A stretch of 64,000 bases of DNA from Lepidostoma basale (GCA_022606425.2 JAHDVF020001552.1:310001-374000), one strand, 5' to 3'; shown: positions 23,329 to 34,142, counted from the first letter of the stretch. Program-made: numbers and translations. The notes: generated by a model not told the origin, from the letters alone.

Positions 23329-24007
23329 TATTTTATCCTATTTTAAGATCATTCAATGAAACACTACACAATAAAATTAATAAATGCAGTTCATTGTAAA
23401 TCTAAGTCTTTGTAAATAATTGTGAATCTTTTTTCAAATGAAACAACTAACCCTCTAAAATGATCAATAATCCAATTAAAATAAGTTCCTTTTAAACTTA
23501 AAAAATCGCACAACCGAGGGTGGTGTCCGCTTTCTTCCAGACCCCTTCTGCGGAGTGCTCGGGGAGGCAAAGAAATGAATACCAATTACTTGTTTCTAAG
23601 CAGAATTCTGTCAAAATCGGAAGGCCAAAGAAAATTATTCTGGGGGGTGAAAAAAGTGTAAAGTAATCCATTTTGAATTATGAGCTTTATGATTGGTTTA
23701 TCGGGTGTTCTATTAACTTCAAATTTAAATATTATTCCGAGAAAATTGACAACCCCGAGGAGAACGACGGTGTGCGTGTTATTTTTATTAAATTAATCTC
23801 AAATTTATTCAAGAAATCGATTCTTCATTTCGAGACTTCAAATTGCCTACAGTTTCCATAAAGTTTGTTTGAAATTTTATCAAAATAAAATTAAATCTCA
23901 GTTAATCGGAACCGTAACCAAAACCATTTACCCGTCTTAGACTAAACTAGACACACGATTTATATGTCTTCATATTTTTTAATTCTTCCTCCGAGGAGAA
24001 CATGACA
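23329..24007. other. no gene seen
   Basis: Unique, AT-rich. A 62-codon + ORF at 23673 has no recognisable features. Confidence 0.5.
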
Positions 24008-24180
24008 TGACCTAATTAATCAGTTACTAAAGGGCGGCAACATTCGAAGACAGAAAATTCAATGAGCGTGCGTGTTACAATGTATAAATGTAGAGGAAGT
24101 TAGATGGATATATCAGGATAGAGCAGTGTGCCGGTCCATCCTCTTTGCCTAACCCTTCGGCAATGGTTAGCTAGCTAGTA
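24008..24180 (+). mobile_element. LINE L-A 3' fragment
   Basis: CCTAATTAATCAGTTACTAA, then the RRQKIQ.ACVLQCINVEEVRW-like frame, then TGCCTAACCCTTCGG and a GGTTAGCTAGCTAG end. Confidence 0.7.
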
Positions 24181-24245
24181 AATGTTTTTTTATTAAATAA
24201 TCCATTGTTTTATAATTAAACAGTTAATAACGTTAACTATATTTT

Positions 24246-24395
24246 AACAAAATATAATTAAGTATAAATAAAGAGTAAGATGAGAATCTATAAAGCATGA
24301 TTAACTATTTAATAACTATTTAATAACTAATTTAATAACTATTTAATAAAATATAATGGAATATAAATAAAAAGGAAGATGAGAATTTTTAAGAC
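24246..24395. repeat. short tandem repeats
   Basis: TAACTATTTAA units repeat at about 24300-24350. The flanks (TATAAATAAA...AGATGAGAAT) are duplicated on either side. Confidence 0.7.
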
Positions 24396-24790
24396 CAATT
24401 ATAACATATGGCGTCGAAGCAAGGGCAGACACAGTAAGGACCAAACAAGTTTTGAGGACTTCCGAAATGCAGACACTGAGGACAATAGCAGGCAAGACAC
24501 TGAGTGATCGCCTGAGGAACACCAGAATAAGAGAGATATGTGAGGTTGAGGATATTGTAAGATGGATCAGACAGCGAAAAAGGGACTGGTACGGTTATGT
24601 TCAAAGAATGGACACCACCAGACTCCCCTATATTGCATTGCATAATCAACCTCATTGGACTCGTCCTCATGAAAGACCCCCAAAAAGATAGAAGGACAGT
24701 TGGGAATCTACCTCACAGGAGGAGCAACACTCTGAAGAACAGACCACATAGGTCTACAATTAGGAAAGGGAAGAAGAAGAAAAATATTAA
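24396..24790 (+). mobile_element. LINE RT C-terminal fragment (family L-D)
   Basis: The frame reads RPIITYGVEARADTV, TSEMQTLRTIAGKTLSDRL, RNTRIREICEVEDIVRWI, RQRKRDWYGYVQRM, ending GAAGAAGAAGAAAAA. This matches the C-terminal RT connection region (MRTLR.I.GKT..DR.RN..IR). In-frame stops follow. Confidence 0.75.
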
Positions 24791-24799
24791 TCGTACATA

Positions 24800-25185
24800 T
24801 ATTGAACCGGTTGGAGGCGTTTAAGACATGGATATACCGCATAATGCTCCGTATACCGTGGACCGATAGGGTAAGTAATACAGACGTACTACAGAGAGCC
24901 AGAGCCAATAGAGAGCTGGTGTCGAGTTTGAAAGTTAGTAAGGTCTCATATTTGTGTCATGTGCAAGGGTAGAAAAATACCACCTCCTTCGACTGATATT
25001 AATGGGTAAAATAGAGGGACGTCGGGGAGTTGGTAGAAGACAGTTGTCCTGGCTGCGAAATATGAAAGAATGGACAGGAATGAGCAGAATTCAGAGCCTA
25101 TTACAAGTGGCACAGGACAAATATGCTTCGCTGCAGTGATCGCCATCGTTGGGAGGACCTTTCACGACAACGGAAGAAGATGAAA
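24800..25185 (+). mobile_element. LINE L-B 3' fragment
   Basis: YRIMLRIPWTDRV, then GRRGVGRRQLSWLRNMKEW, SRIQSLLQVAQDKYA, then GAAGAAGATGAA. It is the least broken L-B copy. Confidence 0.8.
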
Positions 25186-25251
25186 AAATTTTACAATTAC
25201 ATTTTAAAATATCTATGAAATTTATTTCTGATAATAAAATACATTTATTAA

Positions 25252-25885
25252 CTCTTGCCACTCCTTTGTCGTAGGCCAGCCGACATCGCTTTATGTACGC
25301 TAAAACGCAGTTGTCGGCTGGCGGCCGACAATATAAGACTTGCGCGCGCGGTGTATTTTCGCGCGCAAAACTTGACACGTGTCGTTGTTTCTTGTGATTA
25401 TTCGTTAAAAAAACATTTAATTTCACGTTTTAATAAGATTTTGACTGTTTTCCGTTTTCATTTTACTATAAAATAATCCTTGCAAATTCACATTACCTTA
25501 AATGGCGGGAACTTGGCGTAATACGTCATGCAGAGGAGCGATTAGTGTACAAGCCCCACTTCATTGCGAAACTGGACAAAGGTTCTAAAGACTGTACTGT
25601 GTGTAGTAACAGAAAGATTCCAGGGGGAAGACGGGAAACAGTGTGGTTTTGTGAGACCTGTTCCAGAAAACCTGGTCTCCATTGGTTTTAAAAAGTACCA
25701 TACTATGCAAAACTATAAGTAGTCCATAATGTTTTTTGTAAATTATTTCTTATTTCAAGAAAAAATCATTACAGATGAATATTTAACGATTTTTTTTGTA
25801 ACTACCTATCAATAAAAATATTTTGACATTATTTAAATTAGAGCTGGCTGACAAACAATATCACAAAATAATGGAAAGGTAAGGG
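25252..25885. mobile_element. piggyBac-type element, internally deleted
   Basis: TTAA lies at both ends (25248-25251 and 25886-25889). The TIRs are CTCTTGCCACTCC and the complement of CCCTTACCTTTCC, an imperfect match. Subterminal repeats CCAGCCGACA / TGTCGGCTGG (about 25275 and 25312) and a CG-rich TTGCGCGCG...CGCGCGCAA palindrome mark the left side. The C-terminal end of a piggyBac transposase follows. Confidence 0.8.
25515..25722 (+). pseudogene. piggyBac transposase C-terminal Cys-rich relic
   Basis: The frame reads HAEERLVYKPHFIAKL, KDCTVCSNRKIPGGRRETVW, FCETCSRKPGLHWF-stop. This is the Cys-rich C-terminal domain of piggyBac-like transposases (C..C....PGGRRET...C..C...PGLH..CF..YH), which binds the element ends. 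The final KKYHTMQNYK segment is present only in the next frame, so a small deletion removed the last Cys and shifted the frame. The DDD catalytic core is absent. The relic sits inside the TTAA-bounded element, which supports the assignment. Confidence 0.8.
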
Positions 25886-26566
25886 TTAAAGTGTCTTTAC
25901 TTAATTATCGTGTAAAATTTACTATTGAAATATCGGTATATTTTTTAAAGTATGTTACAAAATCTAATTAATCATTTCTAGAACTCTCATGCAAAGCTTC
26001 ATATTAAATATTTACAAAATCTTATTAACAACACCAACGACCTGAAACTAAAATGATAATAAGCTATTGACGACATAATGGAAATAGTATTCCCCGATAT
26101 GATCTCGAATAGACGACTGTGCGCTTCATCAGAATAATGTATTCACCATAAAAGATTATTGAGATCTCCGTTATCCTTTACAATGAGAAGGATCTCACAG
26201 GATGTGATGATTTTCCAAACCTTTTGTTGGATCGATTTAATAACGAGGCTTTAGCAGTTAGATGAAAAGTAAAAATCTCAGTGGCGTATCAAAAATCCTA
26301 CGAAATACAATAAAAATGAGAACATAGATATACAAAAAAGTTGATAGTGCAGATTTTTTTATATCGAATTTGTTTCTTGTTATTTTTAATTGTGTCGGGG
26401 TTAAACGCATAGCCCAGATAAACATATTTTATGAAGAAATATATGACACGGATAAACGGAAAACGCCGACTCAGGACCTACTTATCAAATTTGATGACTC
26501 GAGGGCCTAGATTCATTCAGGTTTGGTCACTAGGTCAGGGCATCGTGGATGACGAAAGCAAAGCAT

Positions 26567-26600
26567 ATAAAAGTAGTACTTCCGATCACCCAAGACGGCA
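26567..26600 (+). promoter_or_regulatory. LTR TATA box and start region
   Basis: TATAAAAGTAGTACTTCCGA followed about 30 nt on by CAGTCAACTC, a usual core promoter layout for an LTR. Confidence 0.5.
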
Positions 26601-26673
26601 GTCAACTCTAAACGTCAGTCAACTGTAAGCAATCAGTGATTCTTACGACTTAACAGACGCGAGTCTACGTTAA

Positions 26674-26911
26674 CCACTTAATGCTTTTGAACGAGCAGTG
26701 TTCGCGCGCGGCGCATGTATCGTATCGCGCCAACCCGAGCACTGCTCGCGCGTTTCGACTTGTTTGTGTTACATAAGGTAAACTCACAAACAGAGTTCGC
26801 CTCTTTTTGGAACTGGACTATTTTTAAATTATATAAATTCTTTAATTAAAAAATAAAATCACCTGATATTTCTGATTCTATTGTCGTAAAAAAAAACCGA
26901 GCATTAAGTGG
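26674..26911. mobile_element. piggyBac-type MITE inside the LTR
   Basis: TTAA on both sides (26670-26673 and 26912-26915) with perfect 12-bp TIRs CCACTTAATGCT / AGCATTAAGTGG. A subterminal hairpin GAGCAGTGTTCGCGCG...GAGCACTGCTCGCGCG lies near the left end. The host LTR reads through (GTCTACG) once the MITE is removed. Confidence 0.85.
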
Positions 26912-27344
26912 TTAATAAGTCTACGCCACGAGGGATATCGGACTCCCTCCGACGCCGAGCTACGAAGCTACGTCAGCCAGTATCGCGATCTCTAAACGAC
27001 ACGAGTCTCCACTACCAAGTCTACGTACGAGAAACCTCCGACCTTCCTCCCGAGTACACATCGCTCTACACGGCTATGTCACGAAACCTTCGACGACCCT
27101 TCGCTCCAGTCAACCACCACCACCAACCCCCACAGTGGTGACCCCGACGTGATGTGAAGAAACACATTACATTACCCGTTACACAAGTGAACACATCGTA
27201 CCACCAACCCCCACAATTGTATCAATTTGATAAATTTTGAAAAAAATATATTAAGGAAATTTTATAATATAATTACAAAAACAAACTCATCAATTCATTG
27301 TTTTCTTAACAATGATTTAGAACCAACTTTAAGTTATCAAACTA

Positions 27345-27507
27345 ACTTACTTACTATCACTCCATCTCCCGAAGGAATAGGCATAAATAATGGACCGCTA
27401 CACTGTTCTTTTCTGAGATATTTTTCTTCACTTCCTCGAAATTCAAATATCATGTCATGCACGCACGTTGATTTCTCCAACCCCTCACGTGATCGACAAA
27501 TTAAGTA
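27345..27507 (-). mobile_element. LINE L-A 3' fragment cut by a Tc1-like insert
   Basis: Antisense L-A tail (CTTACTATCACTCCATCTCC, GTCATGCACGCACGTTGAT). It stops at the TA where the element at 27508 is inserted. TTCAATATTTA beyond 27958 may be its continuation. Confidence 0.65.
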
Positions 27508-27956
27508 CAGGGTGTTTTTTTAGAGATTTAGTTTTTAAATGGCAACATTGTTTCTACAAACTGTCAAATTGACGATCGACAGTTGATTTTACCACGAATA
27601 AACTGACGTCAGAACAGCGCTTACAAATTGTGCAAATTTATTTTGAAAATCATGGTTCGGTACTCCAAACTTATATATACCTGACATAATCGTCCATCCG
27701 AGCAAATTATTCGGAAGACCATGGATCGTTTTCGTAACACGTATACTCTAGTGGATAATACGCATTGTCGAAAATTGGATTTCACGATTACGCTTCAATC
27801 GAGCTAGCTGTAGCGCTCATATGACCGCTTATTTAAACAATAATGGCATAAAATTATCTATTAAATAAAGCCAATATCATTGACATTAACATTATTTTAA
27901 TTTTTTTTTTCTTTTCATTTTGAATATGTATTGTAAACTTCTAAAAAAAAGTCCTA
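27508..27956 (+). mobile_element. Tc1/mariner-superfamily deletion derivative
   Basis: TA on both sides. The ends are CAGGGTGTTTTTTTAG and the complement of TAGGACTTTTTTTTAG. Inside, a short frame (LTSEQRLQIVQIYFENHGSV) resembles the N-terminal helix-turn-helix of insect Tc3-like transposases. It is joined by a deletion to a C-terminal scrap. A second derivative is at 40016. Confidence 0.75.
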
Positions 27957-28164
27957 TATTCAATATTTATGCAAACGACCGTTTTGATAATTGACAAATG
28001 TTCTCTTATATTTAATAGGAGTAATTTATTTAACCTTGCTACATTGAATAGTAATAAAAATATTGCAGATTTAATAAAACAACCAGGAAACAGATTTCGT
28101 AAATGTCAAAATGTTTTTCTCCCCTAATAATAAATTTAGTTAACTTGACAATAGATAAAAAAAT

Positions 28165-28678
28165 GTTTTTTTAGGATGAATTGCACCTTCAAACAATGGA
28201 CAATATTTAGATGTGTTAGGTCACAAAGAAATCGAAAGAAGAATCACAATAGGCAACAAAACATTATTCTCTCTACTACCGGTGCTCAAATCAAGAAACC
28301 TACACAGGAAAACCAAAATCACCCTGTGTAAGACAATTGTCCAAACAGTGGTGACCAATTGGTGTATGGCTTGGACTATGACAGCGAAATCCAAGCTCGT
28401 CATTATGCCGAGAGTGCGGCATAATGACGAGCTGTATAATATTTACAAAGCTCCCAGTCTCTTCACATAGGTCAGAAAAAATAGACCGAGATGGTCGCTC
28501 ACGTGCAGAAGATTCACGTGAATTGCATGAGCAAGTTCGCGAAGGAAAGATGGTATATGGGGCATAATTGTTTGGAGTGTCAGACTGGAGGGTCGAAGTG
28601 GAGGACAGGAGAAGTTGGAGGCAAAGAATACTGGAGGCTAAGGCTCGATATGGGCTGTAGGGCCATCAAAGATGAATA
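28165..28678 (+). mobile_element. LINE RT C-terminal fragment
   Basis: LGHKEIERRITIGNKTLFS, LKSRNLHRKTKITLCKTIVQ, TNWCMAWTMT, then in another frame DWRVEVEDRRSWRQRILE and AKARYGL-stop. This is the connection and tail region of a LINE RT. A perfect 17-bp inverted duplication interrupts it at 28394-28433. Confidence 0.75.
28394..28433. repeat. perfect 17-bp inverted repeat
   Basis: AGCTCGTCATTATGCCG and its exact complement, separated by AGAGTG. It lies inside an RT fragment and probably arose by local strand switching. Confidence 0.9.
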
Positions 28679-29180
28679 ACTGTTGTTCATTTAAGATTTA
28701 TAAAAAGTATTTGTCACTTTGGTTCCCCGTTCGTTACGCCTCTGCGGTATTCCAACAACACGGCGCCGCCTTGAGAGGCACAATTGAAACGTAAAAAGGC
28801 AAAGCTTTCAGATTTCTTATCTCATTCTTATTTCAAAAGCTCGCTCTCACGTACGTACAAAGGACGAAATAAATGTGTTTAGGATACTCGCAGGATCGCA
28901 CGCGACGGCTTTATCTATTGTGCTTCAGAGGATCGCAAGCAAAAATTACTTACAATAAATGCTTACTAAATTTTTTATTAAAAAAATAATTTTTCATCCT
29001 GATAAACCTTACAAAATGTTAAATAATGAAAACTTTCCAATTTATTAAAAAAAATATTTTTGTTTACTGCCATCTCTGGACCATTATGCGAACCAGTCGC
29101 TGAAAAAGGTCTACAGTTTCTCTTTGTAAAGCATTTCGATTGAACAAAATTTCAAGTACGAGTGTTAATGTATTATATTT
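28679..29180. other. no gene seen
   Basis: A GC-richer stretch at 28720-28930 is unrecognised. The rest is AT-rich. Confidence 0.45.
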
Positions 29181-29597
29181 CTATGTATGAAAGTGAAGGA
29201 TGGAACTGTCAAAATAGGAATAATGTAGAATAAATGCAGTATAAATTAAACCTCTCAGAGCAATGTGTGGAAAAACTGTGCATTTAAGGTTCCCGGACGA
29301 AAATATAAGAAAAGAATGCGGTGCGAATTAAAGTGTTATAAAAATGATTATGAAAGGAACAATAAGATGTAATGTCAACGAAGTAAATGAAACTAGAAAT
29401 AAAGGAAGACCGAGGAAAACGTGGCACGATCAAATAAATCAAATATTGAATGGTGGCCACGTGAGAAGTCGGAGAAATCGATGTGCGTGTATGGCACGAT
29501 GTAAGAATGTTGAGGAATCGAGAGAATTATGTCTGGAAAGAAACATGTGGCATTCCATTACTTCTGCCTACCTCTTTGGAGAGACGGCGTGATGGTT
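29181..29597 (+). mobile_element. LINE L-A 3' fragment
   Basis: The last 82 codons are open: NKGRPRKTWHDQINQILNGG, HVRSRRNRCACMARCKNVEE, NMWHSITSAYLFGETA-stop, then GGAGACGGCGTGATGG. Upstream frames are broken. Confidence 0.8.
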
Positions 29598-29649
29598 ATT
29601 CATTTAATTATTAATGAATTAGAAAATTAACGTATTTTATATATAAGGA

Positions 29650-29805
29650 GATGCCTATTGGTGGCGATGAGGTTCGCAACCCATCACACCGCGTCTCCCG
29701 CGGAGCGAAAAGAGAAGGATGGAGTGCCGCATCAGTAAATGTGTGACAGTCCATTCTTTCTGCCTACCCTTTCGGGGAGACGGCGTGATGGTTAGTTAGT
29801 TAGTT
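29650..29805 (+). mobile_element. SINE-like element S3
   Basis: As at 9906: GATGAGGTTCGCAACCCATC, GAGTGCCGCATC, CCTTTCGGGGAGACGGCGTG and a GTTAGTTAGTTAG end. Confidence 0.75.
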
Positions 29806-30003
29806 AGGATTAATTGTATCTCAATAGAGACGAATATGTAAATTGTGTTCTGGGAACAGAATATGGTGGTCGAGGCGCTTACAAAACTTAGGACCTGTCA
29901 TTAGTTGGGTTAAGCGATCGCTTTATGTTAACAAGATTCCCCATTCCGCCGTTCTTACGACCACCACGTCTGACAATTTTTTGGAAGATGTATATACGAG
30001 TAT
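29806..30003. mobile_element. MITE family M, second form
   Basis: GGATTAATTGTATCTCAATA, GAATATGGTGGTCGAGGCG, GGGTTAAGCGATCGC, then a right end AATTTTTTGGAAGATGTATA. The same long form occurs inverted at 52135-52332. It is inserted in the (TTAG)n tail of S3. Confidence 0.7.
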
Positions 30004-30184
30004 GCTACAATGTTGAGGAACACATCACATTTTTAGTTTAATCTAGACTAGCGCCATCCATTAAGATTGGGTGTAAGCATTAAGCAGAAAATCTTTATTA
30101 ATGCAATGTGAAAGGCTTTGCAATTATCATACATTGCTAGACAACGCCTGGAGATGTCTCTCCAATTTTTATGCTTTTAACTTG

Positions 30185-30340
30185 GACCAGTTTTTTTATA
30201 CAACATTTTGAATGTATACAAATTCTTATAGAACTTATTACTGGAGTTTATTGTGGGTAAATTTACCCGCAATGGGTAAAATCCAGTATTTGTCTACAAG
30301 AATTTGTATACATTCAAAATGTTATATTTTATATGTATAT
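30185..30340. repeat. foldback with a short central palindrome
   Basis: Arms CATTTTGAATGTATACAAAT and its complement, about 33 bp each (30201-30232, 30294-30326). A central GGGTAAATTTACCCG palindrome lies between. A solo half is at about 42172-42222. Confidence 0.75.
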
Positions 30341-30769
30341 AATTTTTTTTCAAAATGATTTTTTTAAATATAATAGAATATGCTTGTGTACAAATTAGTT
30401 GAGAAATTATGTACTAAACGCAACACAAGAAAATGTACTCGTATAAATTAAACTAAGAATATTTCCATCACTCGTCGCGCTTGGAGGAAAATTTCTCTTA
30501 AGGAAGTCTAAATCTTTAACAAGTTGAGCGGAGGGCTTTAGTGAAATAATAATTCCAGCGGACGTCGAACGAATTACAGACGTTCTTTAATATTAAAAGC
30601 ATATAAATTTATCACTGGTCGAAGCCAGAGAAAGCTTCCGTGGCGTGAAACGATCGCGCGATAAAGAATACCTGACTGAAAGTCTTCAAGCTATCGCAAC
30701 ACTAATTAGTATTTATTCAATCTATGTGTCACATTAAACGACAACGTTAAAAAAATAAAAGATAATTAA
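30341..30769. other. no gene seen
   Basis: AT-rich sequence, with GC-richer unique DNA at 30465-30680. Confidence 0.45.
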
Positions 30770-30797
30770 TACGAATGAAAACGTCTGTTTGCTAGAT
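30770..30797. repeat. family A arm, left of the LINE insertion
   Basis: ATACGAATGAAAACGTCTGT ends in GTTTGCTAGAT, which is repeated at 32160-32170 as the target duplication. The other side continues at 32171 to about 32260. Confidence 0.75.
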
Positions 30798-30798
30798 A

Positions 30799-32159
30799 AA
30801 TCGCAGACGTTATCCTTCTTCCCAAGCCAGGCAAGGACCCAACAGCTCCTTCAAATCATAGACCAATTAGTCTTCTTCCTTGCACTGGTAAATTGTTGGA
30901 AAAACTCATACAATCAAGACTCAAAGCAACACTTCACGAACAGAGTACCATTCCAGATTTTCAACACGGTTTCCGTGCCCAACACTCCACACAACATCAG
31001 CTACTTCGTGTAGTTGAACTTATTGCCACAAACTTTAACACGCGCAAATTCACCATTTTCTTTTCCCTAGATGTCAGTAAAGCATTTGACCGCGTCTGGC
31101 ACACCGGCCTGTTATACAAAATGGGAAAAGCAAACATCCCACTGCCTATGATTCAACTCATAGCCAGCTTTCTGTCCGATCGCCTTTTCAGCGTCAAAAT
31201 CAACAAGGCCAAATCCCTTGTACGCCCTATCAGAGCAGGAGTTCCCCAAGGTTCAGTAATGGCTCCTACTCTGTTCAACATCTACTGCAGTGATATCCCT
31301 CTTCCCCGAGATCAGAACACCCACATTGCCCAATTCGCTGACGATACGGGCATCATCTCCAGTGCTAAAAGGCCGCTTCTCGCGACCCGCAGGGTGCAAA
31401 AACAGGCCGATGTGCTAGAGGTGTGGTGCAGAAACTGGCGCATTACCATCAATCCGAGTAAAAGCGCAGCGACCCTTTTCAGTAAAATACACATTCCTCC
31501 AAACATTCCCAACATAAAAATGTTCGGCCAAGACGTTCCTTGAACTAAAACAATCAAATACCTTGGGGTTACCTTGGATTCTAAGCTGACATGGAGGCCA
31601 CACATTACAAATAAAGTCAAAGCCGCGTCAAAAGCAATCTCAGCCCTCTACCCAATGTTAGCTAGAAACAGTAAACTAAGCATCGAAAATAAACTCCTGA
31701 TATACAAAACGGTTATTAGGCCGATCTTCACTTATGCAGCGCCAATATGGGGCTGTGCAGCTTCGAGTCACATACAAAAACTCCAAATCCTGCAAAATAA
31801 GGCTATCCGTTTATCGCTTCGTGCGCCTTCATGGACCTGGATTACACAACTGCACCTAGAATCGGGAATCCCGATGATAGATGAATTCATTCTGAAACTT
31901 GCCGAACGTTTTTACAAAGGACTCCCTTCACATCCCAACCCCACAATAAAAGACCTCTCTAATTACGACCCAAACACTTCCAGCCGCCACAAGCGCCCAA
32001 AATTTTCCTTCAGAGGAACACTCCGGGCCACACAAATCATGCCCCCGAATAAACTAACAACCCACCAAATCACCTTCCAACAATGTTCCCATCAGACGTA
32101 AGAGGAATAGCCACATGAGCTGAACCTCTGTAAGCCAGAAGATCCAAGTCCAAGTCCAA
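30799..32159 (+). mobile_element. 5'-truncated Jockey-like LINE with target duplication
   Basis: The insert lies between direct repeats GTTTGCTAGAT (30787-30797 and 32160-32170). It starts within the RT domain and ends after the stop in CCAAGT tandem units. It split a family A foldback. Confidence 0.85.
30800..32101 (+). pseudogene. Jockey-like reverse transcriptase, one in-frame stop
   Basis: One frame runs from RT motif 1 (LLPKPGKDPTAPSNHRPISL) through LDVSKAFDRVWH, GVPQGSVMAPTLFN and the catalytic FADD (31334-31345). After that come IKYLGVTLDSKLTWRPHI, VIRPIFTYAAPIWG and the C-terminus at TAA. Its only break is a TGA at 31541-31543, where the family usually has Trp (TGG to TGA). The endonuclease domain and all ORF1 are missing through 5' truncation, so the copy cannot move itself. 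The RT copied RNA at a nicked target in its parent element. The single stop and clear target duplication point to a young insertion. Confidence 0.85.
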
Positions 32160-32260
32160 GTTTGCTAGATATGTCTACATTTGATAATGCCTTATACAGG
32201 TGAAACGTGTCATTAAAACATACGTTTTCATAAACAATGATGTAAAATAAATTAATTAAT

Positions 32261-32334
32261 TAATACGAATGAAGACGTCTGTTTTTTAGATGTTTTATTA
32301 TATTTTACGGGAACTTCATGTTTCGCTTTGCATT
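32261..32334. repeat. family A arm, left of an RTE insertion
   Basis: AATACGAATGAAGACGTCTG to TTCATGTTTCGC. The partner arm resumes at about 32996-33130 (TTGTTAATGC, CTTCTACAAATCAG), beyond the RTE fragment. Confidence 0.7.
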
Positions 32335-32995
32335 CTTCTTCTTCTTCAGCCTATTACCGTCCACTCCTGGACTAAGGCCTCTTCCATTTGCTTCTACGTC
32401 ACTCTGTCTTGTGCAGACTACATGCAGGTTATTCCGACATGCCTGTGCAGATCATCCTTCTACCAAAGTCGCGGTCGCCTGTACTTCTCTTTGCCGTCTA
32501 CGGTCTCCAAGTCAGCAGTCTTTTTGTCCATTTTTCGTCCGAGCTTTTGGCGACGTGACCTGTCCATGACCACTCTAGAGTCGCTACCTGGAAGATGATG
32601 TTAGTGACTCTCACCGTATCGTTTCTGACTCTGTCTCTTAGGCTTGGTCTTAACATGGCTTTTTCCGTTGTTCTTTGGGTCACTCATAGTTTCTCAGCAT
32701 TTTCTTTAGACAATTAGTAGCAACTGGCAGAACATACTCTTCATAAACTTTTATTTTCATTTTTATCGGTATTATCCGGTTTTTAAACATGTAACCCATT
32801 TTTCCGAAAGCTGCCCGGCTTAGCCAATTCTTCTCTTGAGTTATGACGTTTGGTTTCCTCGGCCTAATCGAATATTGTGTCCCAGGTACGTATATTCCTG
32901 GACATTCTCGATTTTACTGCCATCCACATTGATTTGAAGCTTTTACGTGCCCATCACTTGGTCTTTGCCAGATTCATATTCAAACTTACAGATTT
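32335..32995 (-). mobile_element. RTE-type LINE, RT C-terminal half
   Basis: On minus: FEYESGKDQVMGT, VDGSKIENVQEYTYLGHN, then TQRTTEKAMLRPSLRDRVRN, VATLEWSWTGHVAKSSD and WTKRLLTWRPKRE, ending in (GAA)n. The motif order (YVYLG, TQRA.ERAMLGVSLRDR, W.GHVAR, EWRPR) is that of insect RTE elements. Frameshifts show decay. It sits inside a family A foldback. Confidence 0.8.
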
Positions 32996-33135
32996 GGATA
33001 CATTAGGCATTATACAATGTATAAAATACGTAGATACACATTTGTTAATGCTATCCCAAAGCGAAAAGTGTCTCCCGTAAAATATAATAAAACTTCTACA
33101 AATCAGATGATTTCTTTCGTATTAAAGAAATTATT
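32996..33135. repeat. family A right arm after the RTE insertion
   Basis: GTTAATGCTATCCC, AAGCGAAAAGTGTC, then AAAATATAATAAAACTTCTA and TTCTTTCGTATTAA. Confidence 0.65.
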
Positions 33136-33175
33136 TAATTATATTTTCAAATATTATAAAAAGTTCAGGTAATTA

Positions 33176-33400
33176 AAACGAAAGAAAATGTACGTTTTAT
33201 AGAAGTTTTATTATAATTTATGTGAACGACATGTTTCACCCGTATAAGGCCGTATAATATAACGTATAATATATCTAAAGTACATTCAATAATGCCATAG
33301 ATTCCCATAAATTATGATAAAACTTGTAGAAAACTGTCGTTTCCAATCGTATTAATAAGTTAATATGGAGTTTTACATCATTGTATAATATAAGAAACAA
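33176..33400. repeat. foldback family A
   Basis: The left arm AAACGAAAGAAAATGTACG to GACATGTTTCACC. The right arm AACTTGTAGAAAACTGTCG with the usual flank AATATGGAGTTTTACATCAT. Confidence 0.7.
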
Positions 33401-34142
33401 TAAAAATTAAAATAAAGTAATTGGTATTCCGGACCCTAATCTATTAATTTTAGTAATTTTAGACAAAAAATTTGAGTTTAAGTTGAATACTATGCACAAT
33501 AATCAGGGATGATTTAAATGCTACAGAAATGTACTACTTCCATCGGTAGGACCTTTATTTGAGAACGAGGTTATTTTTTGAAACTGCACTAGTTCCATGT
33601 ACATTATAGTCCATAAATTAATGATTAAATTTACCGTCTTACAGTTCTGATCAAGCCTACATAGACATATTTTATTATTTAGGTTTAAGAACAGGTCCCA
33701 GGTAAGTTTTGCTAAGCTTTCTCTCCCGAAGGGGGCAATCGTTCGTAATTTAAACAGGGCTAAAATGTGCGCGGTATATTTGTAGATTTATTACCAAAAG
33801 GGCTTACTCTCGAAGTGGGGTGCGCTGTTTGTTAAAATACAATTTGTTTGTTTAGCGCATTTAAGGCCAATAATTCACAGGCGGTTCAAAATGTATTGTG
33901 TTTTATTGGAGAAAAAAATGGTCCTCGGTTTATCGGCTACCCCAACGGGTTTTTGGTACATTATGGGAACTTAGCGCCAGCAATCGGTTCTACGTGCATA
34001 ACGCTAAGCTGCTTCCTACGAAACTACGCGATAGGCATTGGCTAAGTACCTATGAAATGTTGATTATAAGAAGATCGTGCCTTCTGTTTATACTCAAAAT
34101 GTCCATTCACAATTGTCCATTGAGTCCATTGGGTCCCCTATA
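33401..34142. other. no gene seen
   Basis: Unique and less AT-rich at 33700-34100. The overlapping ORFs (65 and 81 codons) have no recognisable domain or splice bounds. Confidence 0.4.

Larger units (their letters stand above)
26393..27215 (+). mobile_element. LTR retrotransposon remnant: 5' LTR, PBS, scrap, 3' LTR end
   Basis: An LTR starts TGTCGGGGTTAAACGC at 26393 and ends ACCCCCACA at 27134. It has a TATAAAAGTAG promoter at about 26567 and is interrupted by a MITE. A primer-binding-like TGGTGACCCCGACGTGA follows (27136). After about 50 nt the LTR end CCACCAACCCCCACA appears again (27201-27215). ATTG flanks both ends (26389-26392 and 27216-27219), a 4-bp target duplication. No gag or pol remains. 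Confidence 0.75.

Noticed and set aside
31538..31580. Frameshift between two RT ORFs of the Jockey-like LINE
   Set aside because: Both parts are in the same frame. The break is a single TGA.
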